From Ceriagrion tenellum (lineage: Eukaryota > Arthropoda > Insecta > Odonata > Coenagrionidae): a stretch of DNA of 64,000 bases. Both the position numbers and the translations under genes were made by a program. The DNA lies in NCBI GenBank assembly GCA_963169105.1, contig OY720636.1:119244188-119308187 (forward strand), read 5' to 3'. The notes beneath the pieces were generated by a model, which had not been told where the DNA came from, made no database searches, and worked only from the letters and a program-made list of their open reading frames with translations. Positions 11,388-23,264 of the stretch are shown here, one piece after another (position 1 is the first letter of the stretch; the number at the start of each line of letters is the position of its first letter).

Positions 11388-12361
11388 TTTGATGATTTTA
11401 TTGAATAGAGAGATTATGAGATTTGTACTTATGCTTGTAGACCAAATTTAAGCTTCTTCTATTACACTTGGATTTGAGATTATGCTTGGAAGATAATCCT
11501 GGAAAGGTAATTGAACTTAACTAAAATTTGAAGTATTGATGTCTCGAAGTTATTCCGACAGTATCATTTTTTAGACTGTGAAATGTGACTGTGCGTGTAG
11601 AATACTATGCCATAATATCTAGGTTTGTTAACGATAGAGTTAATGCTTATTTTTCCTCATTTTAAACATGTTTTTTATTTTCGCTAGTAATATTTACTCA
11701 TTAAATTTTTATATGTAACAATTGCTGGAAATTTTCTTCGGAAACTTGGAAGTTTTCATACCAATAATGAAGTCATTACTAAGCTGTTGTGCTCGTTGAA
11801 TTGGATTGGATATTTCGTCTATTAGATAGCAAGTCGTATCAGTATCCAGTTTTCTCACTCCAGAGTGGTTCTCATTACTTGGCAAACAAAGTTGACAGGA
11901 GCGAATTTCTGTTCCCTTAAATAACAGGGAGCTGCGGAAATAGAGAAATTATATTACCAACTGTAGGACCGCCAATATACCAAATATCCTCAATTTAAGA
12001 TAAATCACTACTACTTGTTAAAGCACTACCACCGCAAATAGCTTTCATAAAGCGTTCATCATTTAGGAACACAAGAGAATGCTTCTCTAATGGCATGCTC
12101 TGAAACTTCATCTCCTATATTCATCTTGATTGAATCTCCAGTTGATTAAAAAAATAACAAAAAAAATTTCTCCCCATTTCTGTCAAAGAAACTCTCAAAA
12201 GTTTTGCTATCATCAGTCAATATCGTCCCTGGATTAGTTACACGAATCATTTTGCTTTAAACATTGTAATCGTCGTGAAACACCACCAGATAAAGGCTAA
12301 GATTAAATTTAGAGATATAGCATACGAATATCTATTTGAAATGTTTGAATGTTTAGCTATA
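11388..12361. other. No gene recognised
   Basis: AT-rich unique-looking sequence; nothing identified. Confidence 0.5.
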
Positions 12362-13270
12362 CTTGGTGTTCTCTCCCTCTTACTGTTTAATATGTACTCC
12401 GAAGACATAATCCAGGCAGCCTTATTAGTTAAAACAACTGGTATTTAAGTAAATGGATTACCCATAAACAATATCAGGTTTGCTGATGACACAGCACTGA
12501 TAGCCGGAAATCTTAATGACTTACAACAACTTCTTAACAAAGTAACGGAAAAAAGTGAAGAGTTTGGTTTGACTCTCAATATAAGCAAGACTAAGTTCAT
12601 GGTGATTAATACAACACATCAGCAAAAACATCTTTTAATTAGTAGAAAGAAAGTTCAGCAAGTTCAGCAATACAAATACTTAGGCACTGTAGTAAAGGAA
12701 GACAAAGACAATTCAGATGAGATTAAAACAAGAATAGGTCTGGCCAGAATCACCTTTATCAAAATGAAAAAGGCCCTCTGCACAAGAGTTCTTAGTTTAA
12801 GTGTAAAAACTAGGTTGTTAACGTGTTATATATTTTCAACTCTTTTATCTAGAATGGAAGCTTAGATTTTATAGAAACGAGAAATAAATAGACTAGAAGC
12901 ATTTGAAATGTGGGCATACCGAAGAATCCTCCGTATCAGCAGGGTTTTGAGGACCACAAATGAAGAAGTCCTCGCCATAATGGGATAAAGTAAAGAAGCA
13001 CTAAATACTATAAAAGTAAGGAAGTTACAATACTAAGGGCACATTATGAGATGAGAAAAATACAACCTGTGGCAAATAACTCTACAGGGGAAGATTTGAG
13101 GCAGAAGATACAGAGGAAGAAGACGCACATCCTGGCTGGACAACTTAAAATCGTGGTACATTTGATCAACCATAGAGCTGCTGAGATTGGCGCAGTCAAG
13201 ATCAAGTGTGGCCATGACGACTGCGAACCTTCTGACAGGAGACGGCACATGAAGAAGAAGAAGATAACTA
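12362..13270 (+). pseudogene. RTE-type LINE remnant (reverse transcriptase C-terminal part)
   Basis: A 5'-truncated non-LTR retrotransposon. Conceptual translation from 12362 shows an RT block like GVLSLLLFNMYSEDI, then RFADDTALIAG with the FADD catalytic motif (about 12476-12510), NISKTKFM, YKYLGT, EIKTRI, and after a stop near 12863 REINRLEAFEMWAYRRILRI, TNEEVL, and a C-terminal RRRTSWLDNLK block. Several stops interrupt it (near 12446, 12863, 12986 and beyond), so it is dead. It ends in GAAGAAGAAGAAGA at about 13251-13263, a simple-repeat tail of the type RTE elements often carry. The motif order matches arthropod endonuclease/reverse transcriptases of the RTE group; the exact family is not determined. 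Confidence 0.75.
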
Positions 13271-14029
13271 TTATTCAGCAGCACTGATTGCGCATACAGT
13301 CGCCACGATATAGAAAGGCCGTTTTACACGTGGCACTTACCTGCGCAATCTGAAGTATGCTCGGCTGTGTATTAAAACTTGTGTCTTGTACATCGGTAAA
13401 TTGCATGAATGCATGCGCAAATGCATAAATAACAGACGGGATGATTATTCCTGATCTAATCCTGTGCCCGCGTTCTCGCAATTTCTATACATCACACTGT
13501 GTCATTTAGTACATCACGTAAAACGGCCTGAAGCGTGATGCAGTTTTTCACAGTAGCAACGTAGGTCAAAAAGGTCTTCAATTTCTTTGGTGAATCATTA
13601 ATCTGTCAAGTATAAGAGTCATTTTCCGGGAAAATTACTTTACATAAAGCAATACTGAAAAGAAAACAGCAATGCAGGTAATACACAGAACTCAATTAAC
13701 TTCAGCAATAATCCTGGCTATTACTACTCACGAAGCCGATGGCAAACCTCCGAGCCAAAGATACCAAATATGACAAGTGAAACAGCGTCGTCTATAAGTA
13801 AGCCTGAGAATATCCGGACGCTGTTCTCAACTTAAGGTACTTGGGGTACGACGAAAGAACACATCAGACCTGATTTCTCTCCCTGAATAACTCACAGCTT
13901 ATCGAGCACGTGAATTGTTGTTTTTAGATATGTTGTAATTGGAATGAAAAAGACTCAGGCTAGACGCACTGGAGCAGTTGGAAAATAATAAACGGAAGAA
14001 AATCAGAATGTACTAAATTCGTTATGGTA
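13271..14029. other. No gene recognised
   Basis: Short frames only; nothing identified. Confidence 0.45.
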
Positions 14030-14600
14030 GTTTGAGCGAGATAGCTCCCGAGGCATAATTGATACCACATTCGAATTATACGATTTAATTTCACTAACTG
14101 TAGCGCACATAAATTAAATATTGCATTATTCAAGGCGCATCAATATAGTTATACATGACAGAAATTGTACGTAATTGAATAAAAAGGTCTAAATAAGTCT
14201 TTAACTTGACTAATTTTTTTTGCGCGGTACGTTGGAAACTCCTTCAAAACGGAAGGTTTTTTTTGCGACTATAAATAATTTACTGCGGTGGCAATAAGAT
14301 TAATTTTCAAAAATAGTTGAGAAAACATACAAACTACACACCGTTAACTTTTGATGAGATTTAGAAGTTAGAAATTCCTAATTTTTTAAATAATATCTCT
14401 CTGTAGTCCATACACGTACTATTTCCCAACCAAAATGGCTCCTATTTTTTGGCAAATATTTCGGAAAGTAATCCGATAAGGGGTTAAATTTTTGGTGTTA
14501 TTGGAGGGGTTGGATATGTTTATTTAAAATGAGACCAAATTCATTAATTTCTAAGTGAAATGAAATTTTTCTCAAACTACCTAAAGGGACCTGATTTATA
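14030..14600 (+). repeat. Dispersed repeat, copy 1 of 2
   Basis: About 570 bases that align in the same orientation with 59715-60340. Shared blocks include ACATGACAGAAATTGTA / ACATGTCAGAAATTGTA, TCAAAACGGAA, TTACTGCGGTGGCAAT, GGCAAATATTTC.GAAAGT, and ATGAGACCAAATT followed by CTCAAACTACCTAAA. No protein domain and no obvious terminal repeats. Confidence 0.75.
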
Positions 14601-17387
14601 ATTCCCAAATACCTCTCCACCACATTGAGTTCTTTCACCAACCGCTCCCTCGAAGTACTTCCTCTACCATTATAGTCCAAATTTCCTCCCCACAAAACCG
14701 TCCCACCACCAGGAGACCCTTCAACCTTGACTCGCCTTCAATATAATGATAGTCGCAGTTATGAAATAAGGTATGAGGAAACCTACATGAGGAAAAACCA
14801 TTTCGTATGACTCGCGTGTTGATGGATTAGGGCATTCAAATGTAGGCCGCGAGATAAAAAACTCCCGTGGAATCACCATGTGATTCCCTCAACAGAAGGA
14901 CAGATTGGAGGGAGGACAAGAAAAAGAGAAAAGCAGCGATATAAAAAACATGTACGAGAGAAGATCGAATCGATGTTGATGCTGTGACGACGGATGAACG
15001 GGGTCGCGAGGAGGCAAAGGAAGTATTCCTCTGATGTATTGTATCGTATCATTGGAGACGAAGCAATTGAACTGGAGAACCAGATACTCAATCCCATCAC
15101 CTATCACTAGCTGGAGAGACGCTTTTTGATGTCACGTAATCTCTCCCGTCTTCATTCCACTTGCCTCTAAGCCGCTATCCCGCCTCGGCGGGTGATTCCT
15201 GTGTTTGCTTCTCATAAGGCCGCCTTATTACAGTCGCGTTCACACTAGTCGATGGATTTCGCAAACAAGCGGCGGATTACGGCGGCATTGGTGACTCGTT
15301 GGTAATGGAGCAGCCGTCAGGTCATTATCCTTTTTGACATCCACCGAGTGCAGAAGTAAAACAAATGCGAGCACGAACTGCGAACTACGTCGGCAAATTG
15401 GTTTAGTCAAAGGCGCGTGAAATATGCATTGTAATCAGTGTATGTACTCATTTTGCAAAACACAGCGATTGAAGCAGCGCAGAATTGGAGAGAAAGCTAA
15501 GGGCGGCTTCATAACGCGTTGGCAGGGAGAGGCGAGGATCCTGATCACCGCCCTCGGAACGTGCTACCTCTTCACAATTAGACGGAAAGCAAACAAATGA
15601 AAGGCGTTAGGCGTCAGATTAAAATTGTCAAAGCAGTGCTTGCCTTTCATCAAAAAAACATATGATAAATGATAGGTGCGAAACATCGAGTGAATCGGTC
15701 AAAAACTAATTTGGTAATTATTGATGGATGAAAATATGATGGCAGTAATTTCGATTAGACCAAATATGTAAAACTGACGTCCAAATATCCACTTCTACCA
15801 TTATTAAACTTAAATAAGTAGAAGTCTCGCAACTGGATTCAAGTAAGATACAGAAAAAGAGCTTCCATTATAATACTTCTGCGAGCGGAAGAGTGTGCTT
15901 TTTTATAAGACGCGCCCAAAGAATTTACACACATTCAGCTCAACTGCTCAAACATTTAACAAACACCCCTTTCGTGAAAATTTTCACCCACAAATGTGGC
16001 ATTAGGAATGAATTACTAATAGTCAGACTTAAATTGTGTTGAATGGCTGATTTACTTAATTATCAAGATAATTCAAGTAGAATAGTGTTTGAATAACTTT
16101 AAGGCCCTTTCCATTTTATACGGGGACAATGCACACTAAATCTAAACAACTACAGTACATTGTAGAATAATTAGTGCCTTAAGTAAATAAAAATAAGAAA
16201 GTAGTCATCCCTGCGTCCCAGTGAATCAGTAAACCCCATGTACCTACAGATTGCGGGTCGCGGGTAACGAAATTCTGACTCTCAAGGTAGTCCTTTTGTT
16301 AGAGATCCTAGAACAAGTAGAGGAGTGAAAAGGGGGCCTAAGGTATTGATAGGCTTTGCTTTCTCTTGCGACATACTGGTGAAAATGCGCCAAAATTGAC
16401 GGCTGAGCGCCTTAACCATACGCAGGGAAAGATCTACGTCGCCCTGGAGCAGCCCAACCTACTGCAAATGTTCAATTATTAGTCTCGCACAGTCAAAGCC
16501 ACGACGGGCGGCGGAAGCTGAATAAGGTTGGCCGATCAGGAGACGGACATGATATAACAAACTGCACAATTAGAACTTGGAATGTGAGGGATATGTGCAG
16601 GAAAGGGAAAGAGTCGATGAATGAAATGAAAGAGAGACGGACAGATGTTGTGTGCGTTTGCACAAACCAAGCGGAAAGGGCAGGAATATGTTGCAACTGA
16701 TGACGGTGGGTTGTCATAGCGGTCGGAAGTTAAGGAGAACTGCACGAAAGTCTAGGTGCAAGCATGATCCTCAATGAGTTAAGTTTCTTGTTATGAAGTA
16801 TGAGTTAGAACCAACGAGGCTGATCTGGGATGGCAATAAATTAGGCATTTGAAGAGATGTGAATAAGGAACTTCACGCGTCTGTAAAGGGAGGGAGAGAC
16901 ATTGTGAATATGAGTTTGAGGAAAAACAATCGAGGTATATGAAGTGGATACTTGCTATGCTGGTCAATGCTAGAAGCTGAAGCCAGTCCGACATATTCGT
17001 TGACCCTCAATTTCCTATAGCACTAGCGGGCCAAAACGCTAATTTTGTAATTTTACAGTTTTTAATTAAGTATTCCATCAATAACTTACCATAAATCAGA
17101 ATGCACTTAATTCTTTAATATGAATTCTCTTTACATATGTTATTTATTTAAATTTAAAGTCATCCATATTCCCGCTGAACAAGAGGGTAAAATCGAATAG
17201 AATTCATATCACCAAGTAACTAATGTATGTTTGATGAGTTATTTACCATTAATTTCAAACAAATGGTTGCTGTTCTTGCTTTACATTCTCTAATTCGTCC
17301 ATTACGTCGTGCCATCCATAGGAAAGTAAAGAGAGAGAAGATTAAACAATATAGTTGTTAGTACGGAGGCTTCCGCGGTGATTTAAT
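14601..17387. other. No gene recognised
   Basis: Somewhat more GC-balanced sequence around 14880-15560 (overlapping 72-75 codon minus-strand frames at 14873-15107) but no recognisable domain. Minus-strand frames at 16493-16994 are likewise unsupported. Confidence 0.45.
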
Positions 17388-17440
17388 GAGTTCAGTTTAT
17401 TTGGGTTTTTCCCGCGTTGGTTCATTTTATCGGACAACAG

Positions 17441-17470
17441 TTTCGCCAACGTTACAGCTAGCATCATCAG
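17441..17470 (-). ncRNA. Hammerhead-like core, left arm (intact box)
   Basis: Minus strand: CTGATGA (17464-17470), then a stem GCTAGC/GTTGGC with two G-U pairs, then GAAA (17441-17444). As in several copies here, one extra U separates the CUGAUGA box from the stem. No clear stem III/UH context, so activity is uncertain. Confidence 0.4.
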
Positions 17471-17478
17471 GTCAGGAC

Positions 17479-17508
17479 CTGTCGACGCTAGCTGTAACGT
17501 TGGCGAAA
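17479..17508 (+). ncRNA. Hammerhead-like core, right arm (broken box)
   Basis: The mirror copy on the plus strand reads CTGTCGA (17479-17485) in place of CTGATGA, with the same stem and GAAA at 17505-17508. The substitutions hit core bases, so this arm should be inactive. Confidence 0.35.
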
Positions 17509-17561
17509 TTGCTGTCCGATAAAATGAACCAACGCGGGAAAAACCCAAATAAATTGAACTC

Positions 17562-20217
17562 AATATAGTTGTTATTTCGGTGGTCAGGCTTCAGTTTGAT
17601 GAGATAAGTCCCTCTCGATGCACTATAATGGGCAAAATCGAGAGAGTTACTAAATGGACGTGACCCTGGTGAGGGAATAATTGCACTAAGGCGACACTTA
17701 TACCTGGGTTAGTGCAGATATCAATACGCACAACCGTAATGCAACTAAAAATCCCATGATTTCGTAAGTAAACGGTTTATCAAATCAACTCCACCCCAAA
17801 CACTGATATTTTTGCATATTTCTTTACCCTACATGGCTTATTGGCAGCACCTTCAGTAGAACTCTCACTGAAAATGCAGTATTATCCATGACCATCGAGT
17901 TTGCATTACTACATTTGGTGACAACTTTACCATTCCAAATTGTAATTTCAAACTTTTTTTTAAAAAAAGGTTTAAATTACAACAGCTCCAAGAACATTTT
18001 AAGTATTAAGACATATCCTAAAATTCTAGAAGCATTTCACTCAAAATATTCGATACAAAATATTCTCAGCTTGCCAACAGCCATAGAGTTCACTGCTCTC
18101 ATTAAGTCCATTTCTTCATTAGCGCCAGAGTGACGATGTTTGTGGTACCATGCGTGACGTTTTACAAGGCAAGTTAATTAATACCCTGACTCATTCGGGC
18201 ATTTCAGCACATTATTCCACTCCAGTCCACAAGGCGTGGACCTCATTGGAGGTGGGAGGAAGGAAAATAGGATTTTCAAGCGGGGACGTGCTGTAGGATG
18301 GGGTATGGAATTGGGCAAAGCGTTGTACGCGGATTAGTATCTTTCAGGCAAGAAGGCCCTCCTATCCCCGCTCTCAGTCGGAATCTGCCCCTTCTTTCCT
18401 AATCTCCGAGTTAGGTCAACTACCCCTGAAGCAAGAGTAAACTTAAAGAGAAGATTAGGAAATTGGGGTTGGACCAGTTGAGGCTTAATAGTGAGGATGG
18501 AAATGAGCTTCGCGACTACAGCTGTTTAAAGGACCACAAGTTCATTGCACTCGTTTGGATGCTCGCACATCTGAGGCTAAATCCGAATACAACGTAAGTT
18601 TCACATGCATGCTACTAAGGTTGATAGAATAGAACCCGTGGGTTTACCTCAGCGTCGCACAGTAGTCCGCATCTCGAAGAAAAGGGACAAATATATATCT
18701 TTCTAAAAATTGTAAAGACAGTTATACCCAGAAGATTTTTTTCACACATTGATTTCAATTTTTATGTTGCTATAATCAAACATGAATTATTTGGGGAGAT
18801 GTCGAGTAAGACTAGATTTCTAAAACACCCGTAAAACACGACTTTGTATAAATCAGCAAAAACTAATAACTGAAGAGTGTTATCTCCTCCTAATATAAAA
18901 AATATGCATGTGGAGCAAATGAGAGAAGAGCAAGAGGACCATATAAGCAGGGTACTTCTTATTTCCATCGTTTATTTTCATATGTCAATAAAGAACAAAA
19001 GAACAAATTATCTTTACCAATTTTTCACTCTTAATCTTTCCTTCTGATTCACAAATAAGTACCTTACATTATGATTACAGCCCTTAAATCACAACTCTTC
19101 TGTATTCTTCAGAATGCTTTGCTAATCTGTATTGGGTGTTTTTACCGCGGCTAAGTTTGGAAAATTCCAGCTTCAAGTAATAAGTACCCAATATTACCTA
19201 GCATACATTAACTAACGGTACTTACTTGGTTCTTTAAGTGGCTGACTATTGAGGTCCGTGTTTCCATTGAAAGCCTTCCTTCACCGCGTTCCACTCAAAT
19301 ATCTTAGAGGAGAAACGCCAGAAACGCTCAAGTAATCAAGTACACCAAGTTAGTTCATGATATTTTTACAATTAATTCTAATCGTACGCAAATGAAATTA
19401 AGTTCAAAACTATGGCAACAATCACGCTAAAAATCAAAATATATCTAATATACTAATATTGTGTTTCCTTGAGGCATAATCAATATGTCTAAAAATAATT
19501 ATAAAGACCATGATTGGATGTGACCGTGCCTCTTTCTTAATTTACCTTTAGCTTCGACATCCCTATTTTATAAATGCAATTCAAATAAGTAATTATGCTA
19601 ACCGAGAAGACGTGCAAAATAAAGAATGCAAATTTTGTTCAAAGATTGGAAGGATAGATGGGTTCAATAAACTTCTTGAGCAACGGAAGTCAATGCACAT
19701 GAATGATAATCAAACCATGCCGTAGATCCTCACTAGAGGGCTATGCTCAGGAGTGATTGATAACTTTCTTTAGTCCACATGAGCCTTATTGAGTTTCAAT
19801 GGACCATTACAACTTTCGATACAATAATTCCGTAAGCTGTATTCGCAGAGTTAAGATGTCTTTTCCGACCAATAGATGCCACTACAATAAATGCGGTAGA
19901 GACATCGATGAATGATCTCATATAAACTGTACCATCATAAGCTCAACTTACAAAAAAATGTTGAAAATGAACTATTACATCCTGACGTATATCAGGATCT
20001 TCGACTATCAAACTTTAATTACTGTGACTGTTAATATTATTTATACCAATCGAAATCTCCCATAATTCCTTAAATATTAAGAAATAAAATAATATGGCCA
20101 TAGGAAGAAATATAAATGAAGTGGCAAAATTGTAATCCAATATCTCTCCCAGACATAAAAAAATTATTTGTAAAGAAAATTCTCAAAGATTAAAGTTGGC
20201 AAATTTTAACTGAAATT
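17562..20217. other. No gene recognised
   Basis: No domain or clear repeat identified. The imperfect hairpin around CCACTCCAGTCCAC (about 18217-18250) is the only local structure I noted. Confidence 0.45.
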
Positions 20218-20400
20218 CCTTGTATTTTCTTTACCCTACGTTGGATGGGACAGAACAGTCCCCTCTACCCCAAACCCAGTTTACATACACAGACACCCAT
20301 GTCCTGGGCAGATAATATTCTACCCAGGCGGGACTCGAACCCGCGACCCTCGGGTTAGCAGGCGAGGACTTCACCCCGCCGCGCCGCCACCGGGGCCGAA
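20218..20400 (-). mobile_element. tRNA-derived SINE
   Basis: On the minus strand the head reads GGCCCCGGTGGCG...GGGTTCGAGTCCCGCC, with a perfect pol III B box (GGTTCGAGTCC, about 20333-20343) and an A-box-like GGCGCGGCGGGGTG. The putative anticodon loop holds CTGCTAA, as in tRNA-Ser(GCU), closed by CCTCG/CGAGG, but the head is too irregular to be a functional tRNA. A GC-rich body with GGGTTTGGGGTAGAGGGG follows, running into an A-rich end (AAAGAAAATACAAGG). The abrupt GC-rich block in AT-rich surroundings supports an insertion. Confidence 0.7.
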
Positions 20401-21176
20401 TTTTAGTCACCATTTTGAAAATTGGGGGAACAAACACCAACTAGAGCAGAAAAAGATCTAAGTAAAAAATCAAAAGCAAAAATATAAGTAAAACACAGTC
20501 AAGGTTTACCCCACAACTAATACGATGCGACACCGTTTTTCACCAATTCATGTAAACTAAAATAAGTTACAGACAAAACAACTAGGTTTCCATAGCTTGG
20601 AAATGAAAAAGTTACGACGGTATGTTCATGTGAAACAAAATGCTGAAAATTAACTCCACTATAACGTTTTCGAGAATAGAACTGTTTACTGCGACGGCTA
20701 ATATATTTTATCCCAATCTAACAAAGCATTACCATTCCACTCGCCAAATTTAGCTCTTGCCATAGGCAAGGCTTGCACTTAAATACTACATGCATGATTT
20801 TCCCCATAGCTAACTCCTCCTTCAATGCTTGGCGCAATCATGGACGTATCGTTGCTAGGCCGTGAAATTGCCCGCGCAGCGAGGATAGGGGAGATTGTCT
20901 TTGGCGATCGCAGACGTGAAAGCAATTCAAGGGAGGATATAGCTTCGGTTTTCTGACCAAGTGACGTAAAGGCTTCTGAAGGAAACGAGGTTTCTCGTCC
21001 TCGGAATTTTCTTACAACGAAGGATTTCGGGGAGGAGACCATTGGAAATAAAACTTAATAAGGTAAATTAAGTGCACAGATGAGTAGAAGAGGAAAGTAA
21101 CATATGGAACACCAAACAGAAGAGAAGAATTAGATATGTGCAAAAGTCCAGAGAGGAAAAATAATCCGCCTTGACC
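20401..21176. other. No gene recognised
   Basis: Contains an 87-codon Ser-rich minus-strand frame (20779-21042) that I cannot relate to any family. Confidence 0.4.
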
Positions 21177-21248
21177 GGGAATTTCGCACAATTATGCATT
21201 GCGGGTGACTCCGTAAAGTTTAATCCGTGGCTAGTCCCGGGTGACTCA
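21177..21248 (+). repeat. Short dispersed repeat fragment, copy 1
   Basis: Similar to 35013-35090 in the same orientation: GAATTTCGCACAATTATG / GAATTTCACACAATTGTG, then CGGGTGACTCCGT, then GGCTAGTCC / GGCTAGTTCC. Probably part of the SINE-like family seen at 34.9 kb. Confidence 0.5.
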
Positions 21249-21893
21249 AAATCAATCAAGAATCAGATAGATTGGATAAACCCTGCGACACAATGGGTTT
21301 GTGAATAACATAATTTAAGGTGAAATAGAGTGAAAAGACTACAGAGGAAGACCCAGGAATAAGTTCATGGACGAAATAAAGAGGAAAGTACATAGGAGAA
21401 GATACCAGGAGGGAACTAGCATTAGATAGGGAAGGGTGGAAGGCTGCAGCCAACCAATCTTTGGATTGAACGACCAATGATGAAGAAAGTAGACTTGGTT
21501 TATACCCTAATGAATGTGTTATATCCGATGATCACATTCGTTGATCAACAACACTTTGAAGTCAAGCCATACAAAGCCCGACGAGCCGGTAAAAATCTCT
21601 GAATATTAAAACTTGAGGACACACAAAATTTTTCAAAAATTGGTAGCCTATGTAGGTGTTATATAAACAGCTATGTATTATATCCATTGTTATCAATCAT
21701 CATTCATTCCTCTATTTAATCAAATTCCATGTGGTCGAGTGAGCATCAACTACAGTCACTTAATTAGATGGCTGAATATCTATGTTCATTAGGAAAATAC
21801 AACATCATCCAACAATGACCACAAGTAAGGTTTTGTATCCATTGAGAAATGGGAAAAGCAATAGTTGAGATGGCTGAATCTATTTATCGTTTA
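21249..21893. other. No gene recognised
   Basis: No recognisable feature. Confidence 0.45.
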
Positions 21894-23264
21894 CTAGCTA
21901 AGGTACCCGTTGAAATTCAACGGGGGATGAAAGAAAGACCAGGGCATATAGGTTGTAGGTTCGAGTCGCTCATGAGGTTTATTTTTTTCTAGGCAAATCA
22001 GCTAAAATTTTAGTTTTATTTTTTAGTTCAGCAGATGAAAACCGCATTATATTATGCTTACCGAGTTTCGGCATTCTTTTGCACTAACATATGGAAACTA
22101 AACTACAGGCCATTTGCATTCCAGAGGCTTTCCGCATTAATATAACATCGTGGAATACTCCTGATTTACTCAGCTTAATTTTATGTTTTATTTTTTAATG
22201 CAGCAGATGAAAACTGCATTATATTATTACCGAGTGAGCATTAGTTTACCGAGTTTCGACATTCTTTTGCAGTAACATATGGAAACTAAACTACAGGCCA
22301 TTTGCATTCCAGAGGCTTCCCGCATTAATATAACATCGTGGCATTCTCCTGCTTTACATGGGTCCAACTTAAATTAGTCCACTTGAAATAAATTTTGCCA
22401 ATTTAATGCAAAAAGATCCCCGAAAATATCGTAATCAACAACATGTCAGTATACGGCCTAGATTTCCACTGTAATACATATCTCTTAACATAAAAGCCAG
22501 CCGCCATTGTAAAGGCCCCATTTCCCTTCCAAAGCCAATGCTAATTCCACGGTTACCAAGGAAATATCCTATTGTTGACAAATGTAAAATTCATGATTTT
22601 GACATGAAAAACGCGATTTCTAGGAAAATTTTATTCGTATAAGAAAATTGAATGAAAACAAAAGAAACTGCAATCTTTTATTCATCTAATGGCGAAAACT
22701 ATAGCCTTCTATCTTTAGTAGAACTAATTCAAGTATGCAAAAAGAGAAACCTCTGCACTTGAACCAATATGTTTAGGCTTGAGTTTTTCAAACACATGAG
22801 ACACCAGACGGCCCAATACGCTGCCCTTGGGGCCCAGGGGCCTTCCTTATAGTCCCAATAGTCCTTATTTCCTTAAAAATGCTTTACCGATCCCATGTGT
22901 GAAAATTTTACTAAAATCAGTTCACTCGTTCGATACTTATGAGGCTTTTAAGAAAGCATCCTTTTGGAACCTTGGGCCCTCAGGGGCCCCAGCGTGACTT
23001 ACGACCCCATGACTGTTGTGCATTCAGTATAGGTATATTTTACGTGTTTCCAATACAGGCAAGAATTATCTTTCAGGGCCAATTTTTGGAGATGGAAGGA
23101 CCCACTTGAGGGCCTTCTAGGGCCCCAAGGCCCTTGTTCTATAGCCTATGCGTGAACTAGATATGTCAAGTATCTTCCTGCCAAATTTTGTTTCAATCGA
23201 TTTAGTGGTTTATGAGTGATTGAATAACAGACAGACACCACTAGAATTTTATATATTAGTAAGA
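21894..23264 (-). mobile_element. Non-autonomous Helitron-like element, 1371 bp
   Basis: Read on the minus strand it starts TCTTACTAATATATAAAA at 23264 with A in front, and ends CTAG at 21894 with T behind, as Helitrons do when they insert between A and T. A perfect 9-bp hairpin, CCCGTTGAA/TTCAACGGG (21906-21924), lies 8 bases before the terminal CTAG, the standard Helitron 3' signature. No Rep/helicase frame is present. The 5' end has TGTCTGTCTGTTATTC, shared in pattern with the fragments at 11387 and 33262. Internally, a segment around 22031-22180 is duplicated at 22203-22370. Confidence 0.7.
22031..22370 (+). repeat. Tandem duplication inside the Helitron-like element
   Basis: GCAGATGAAAAC at 22031 recurs at 22203, and CCATTTGCATTCCAGAGGCTT at 22110 recurs at 22298. 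The offset grows from 172 to 188 because the second copy carries about 16 extra bases (around GAGTGAGCATTAGTTTACC). Confidence 0.75.

Larger units (their letters stand above)
17388..17561. mobile_element. Penelope-type foldback with two hammerhead-like cores
   Basis: Two 75-bp arms (17388-17462 and 17487-17561) are reverse complements of each other with about three differences, around a 24-base centre. Each arm, read outward from the centre, looks like a Penelope-type terminus: a CUGANGA-like box, a stem, GCGAAA, then GATAAAATGAACC and CGCGGG. The mirrored 60-73 codon frames on both strands are a by-product of the palindrome, not genes. Confidence 0.7.

Noticed and set aside
17342..17568. Matching proteins on both strands
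   Set aside because: A palindrome encodes the same peptide on both strands; not evidence of coding.
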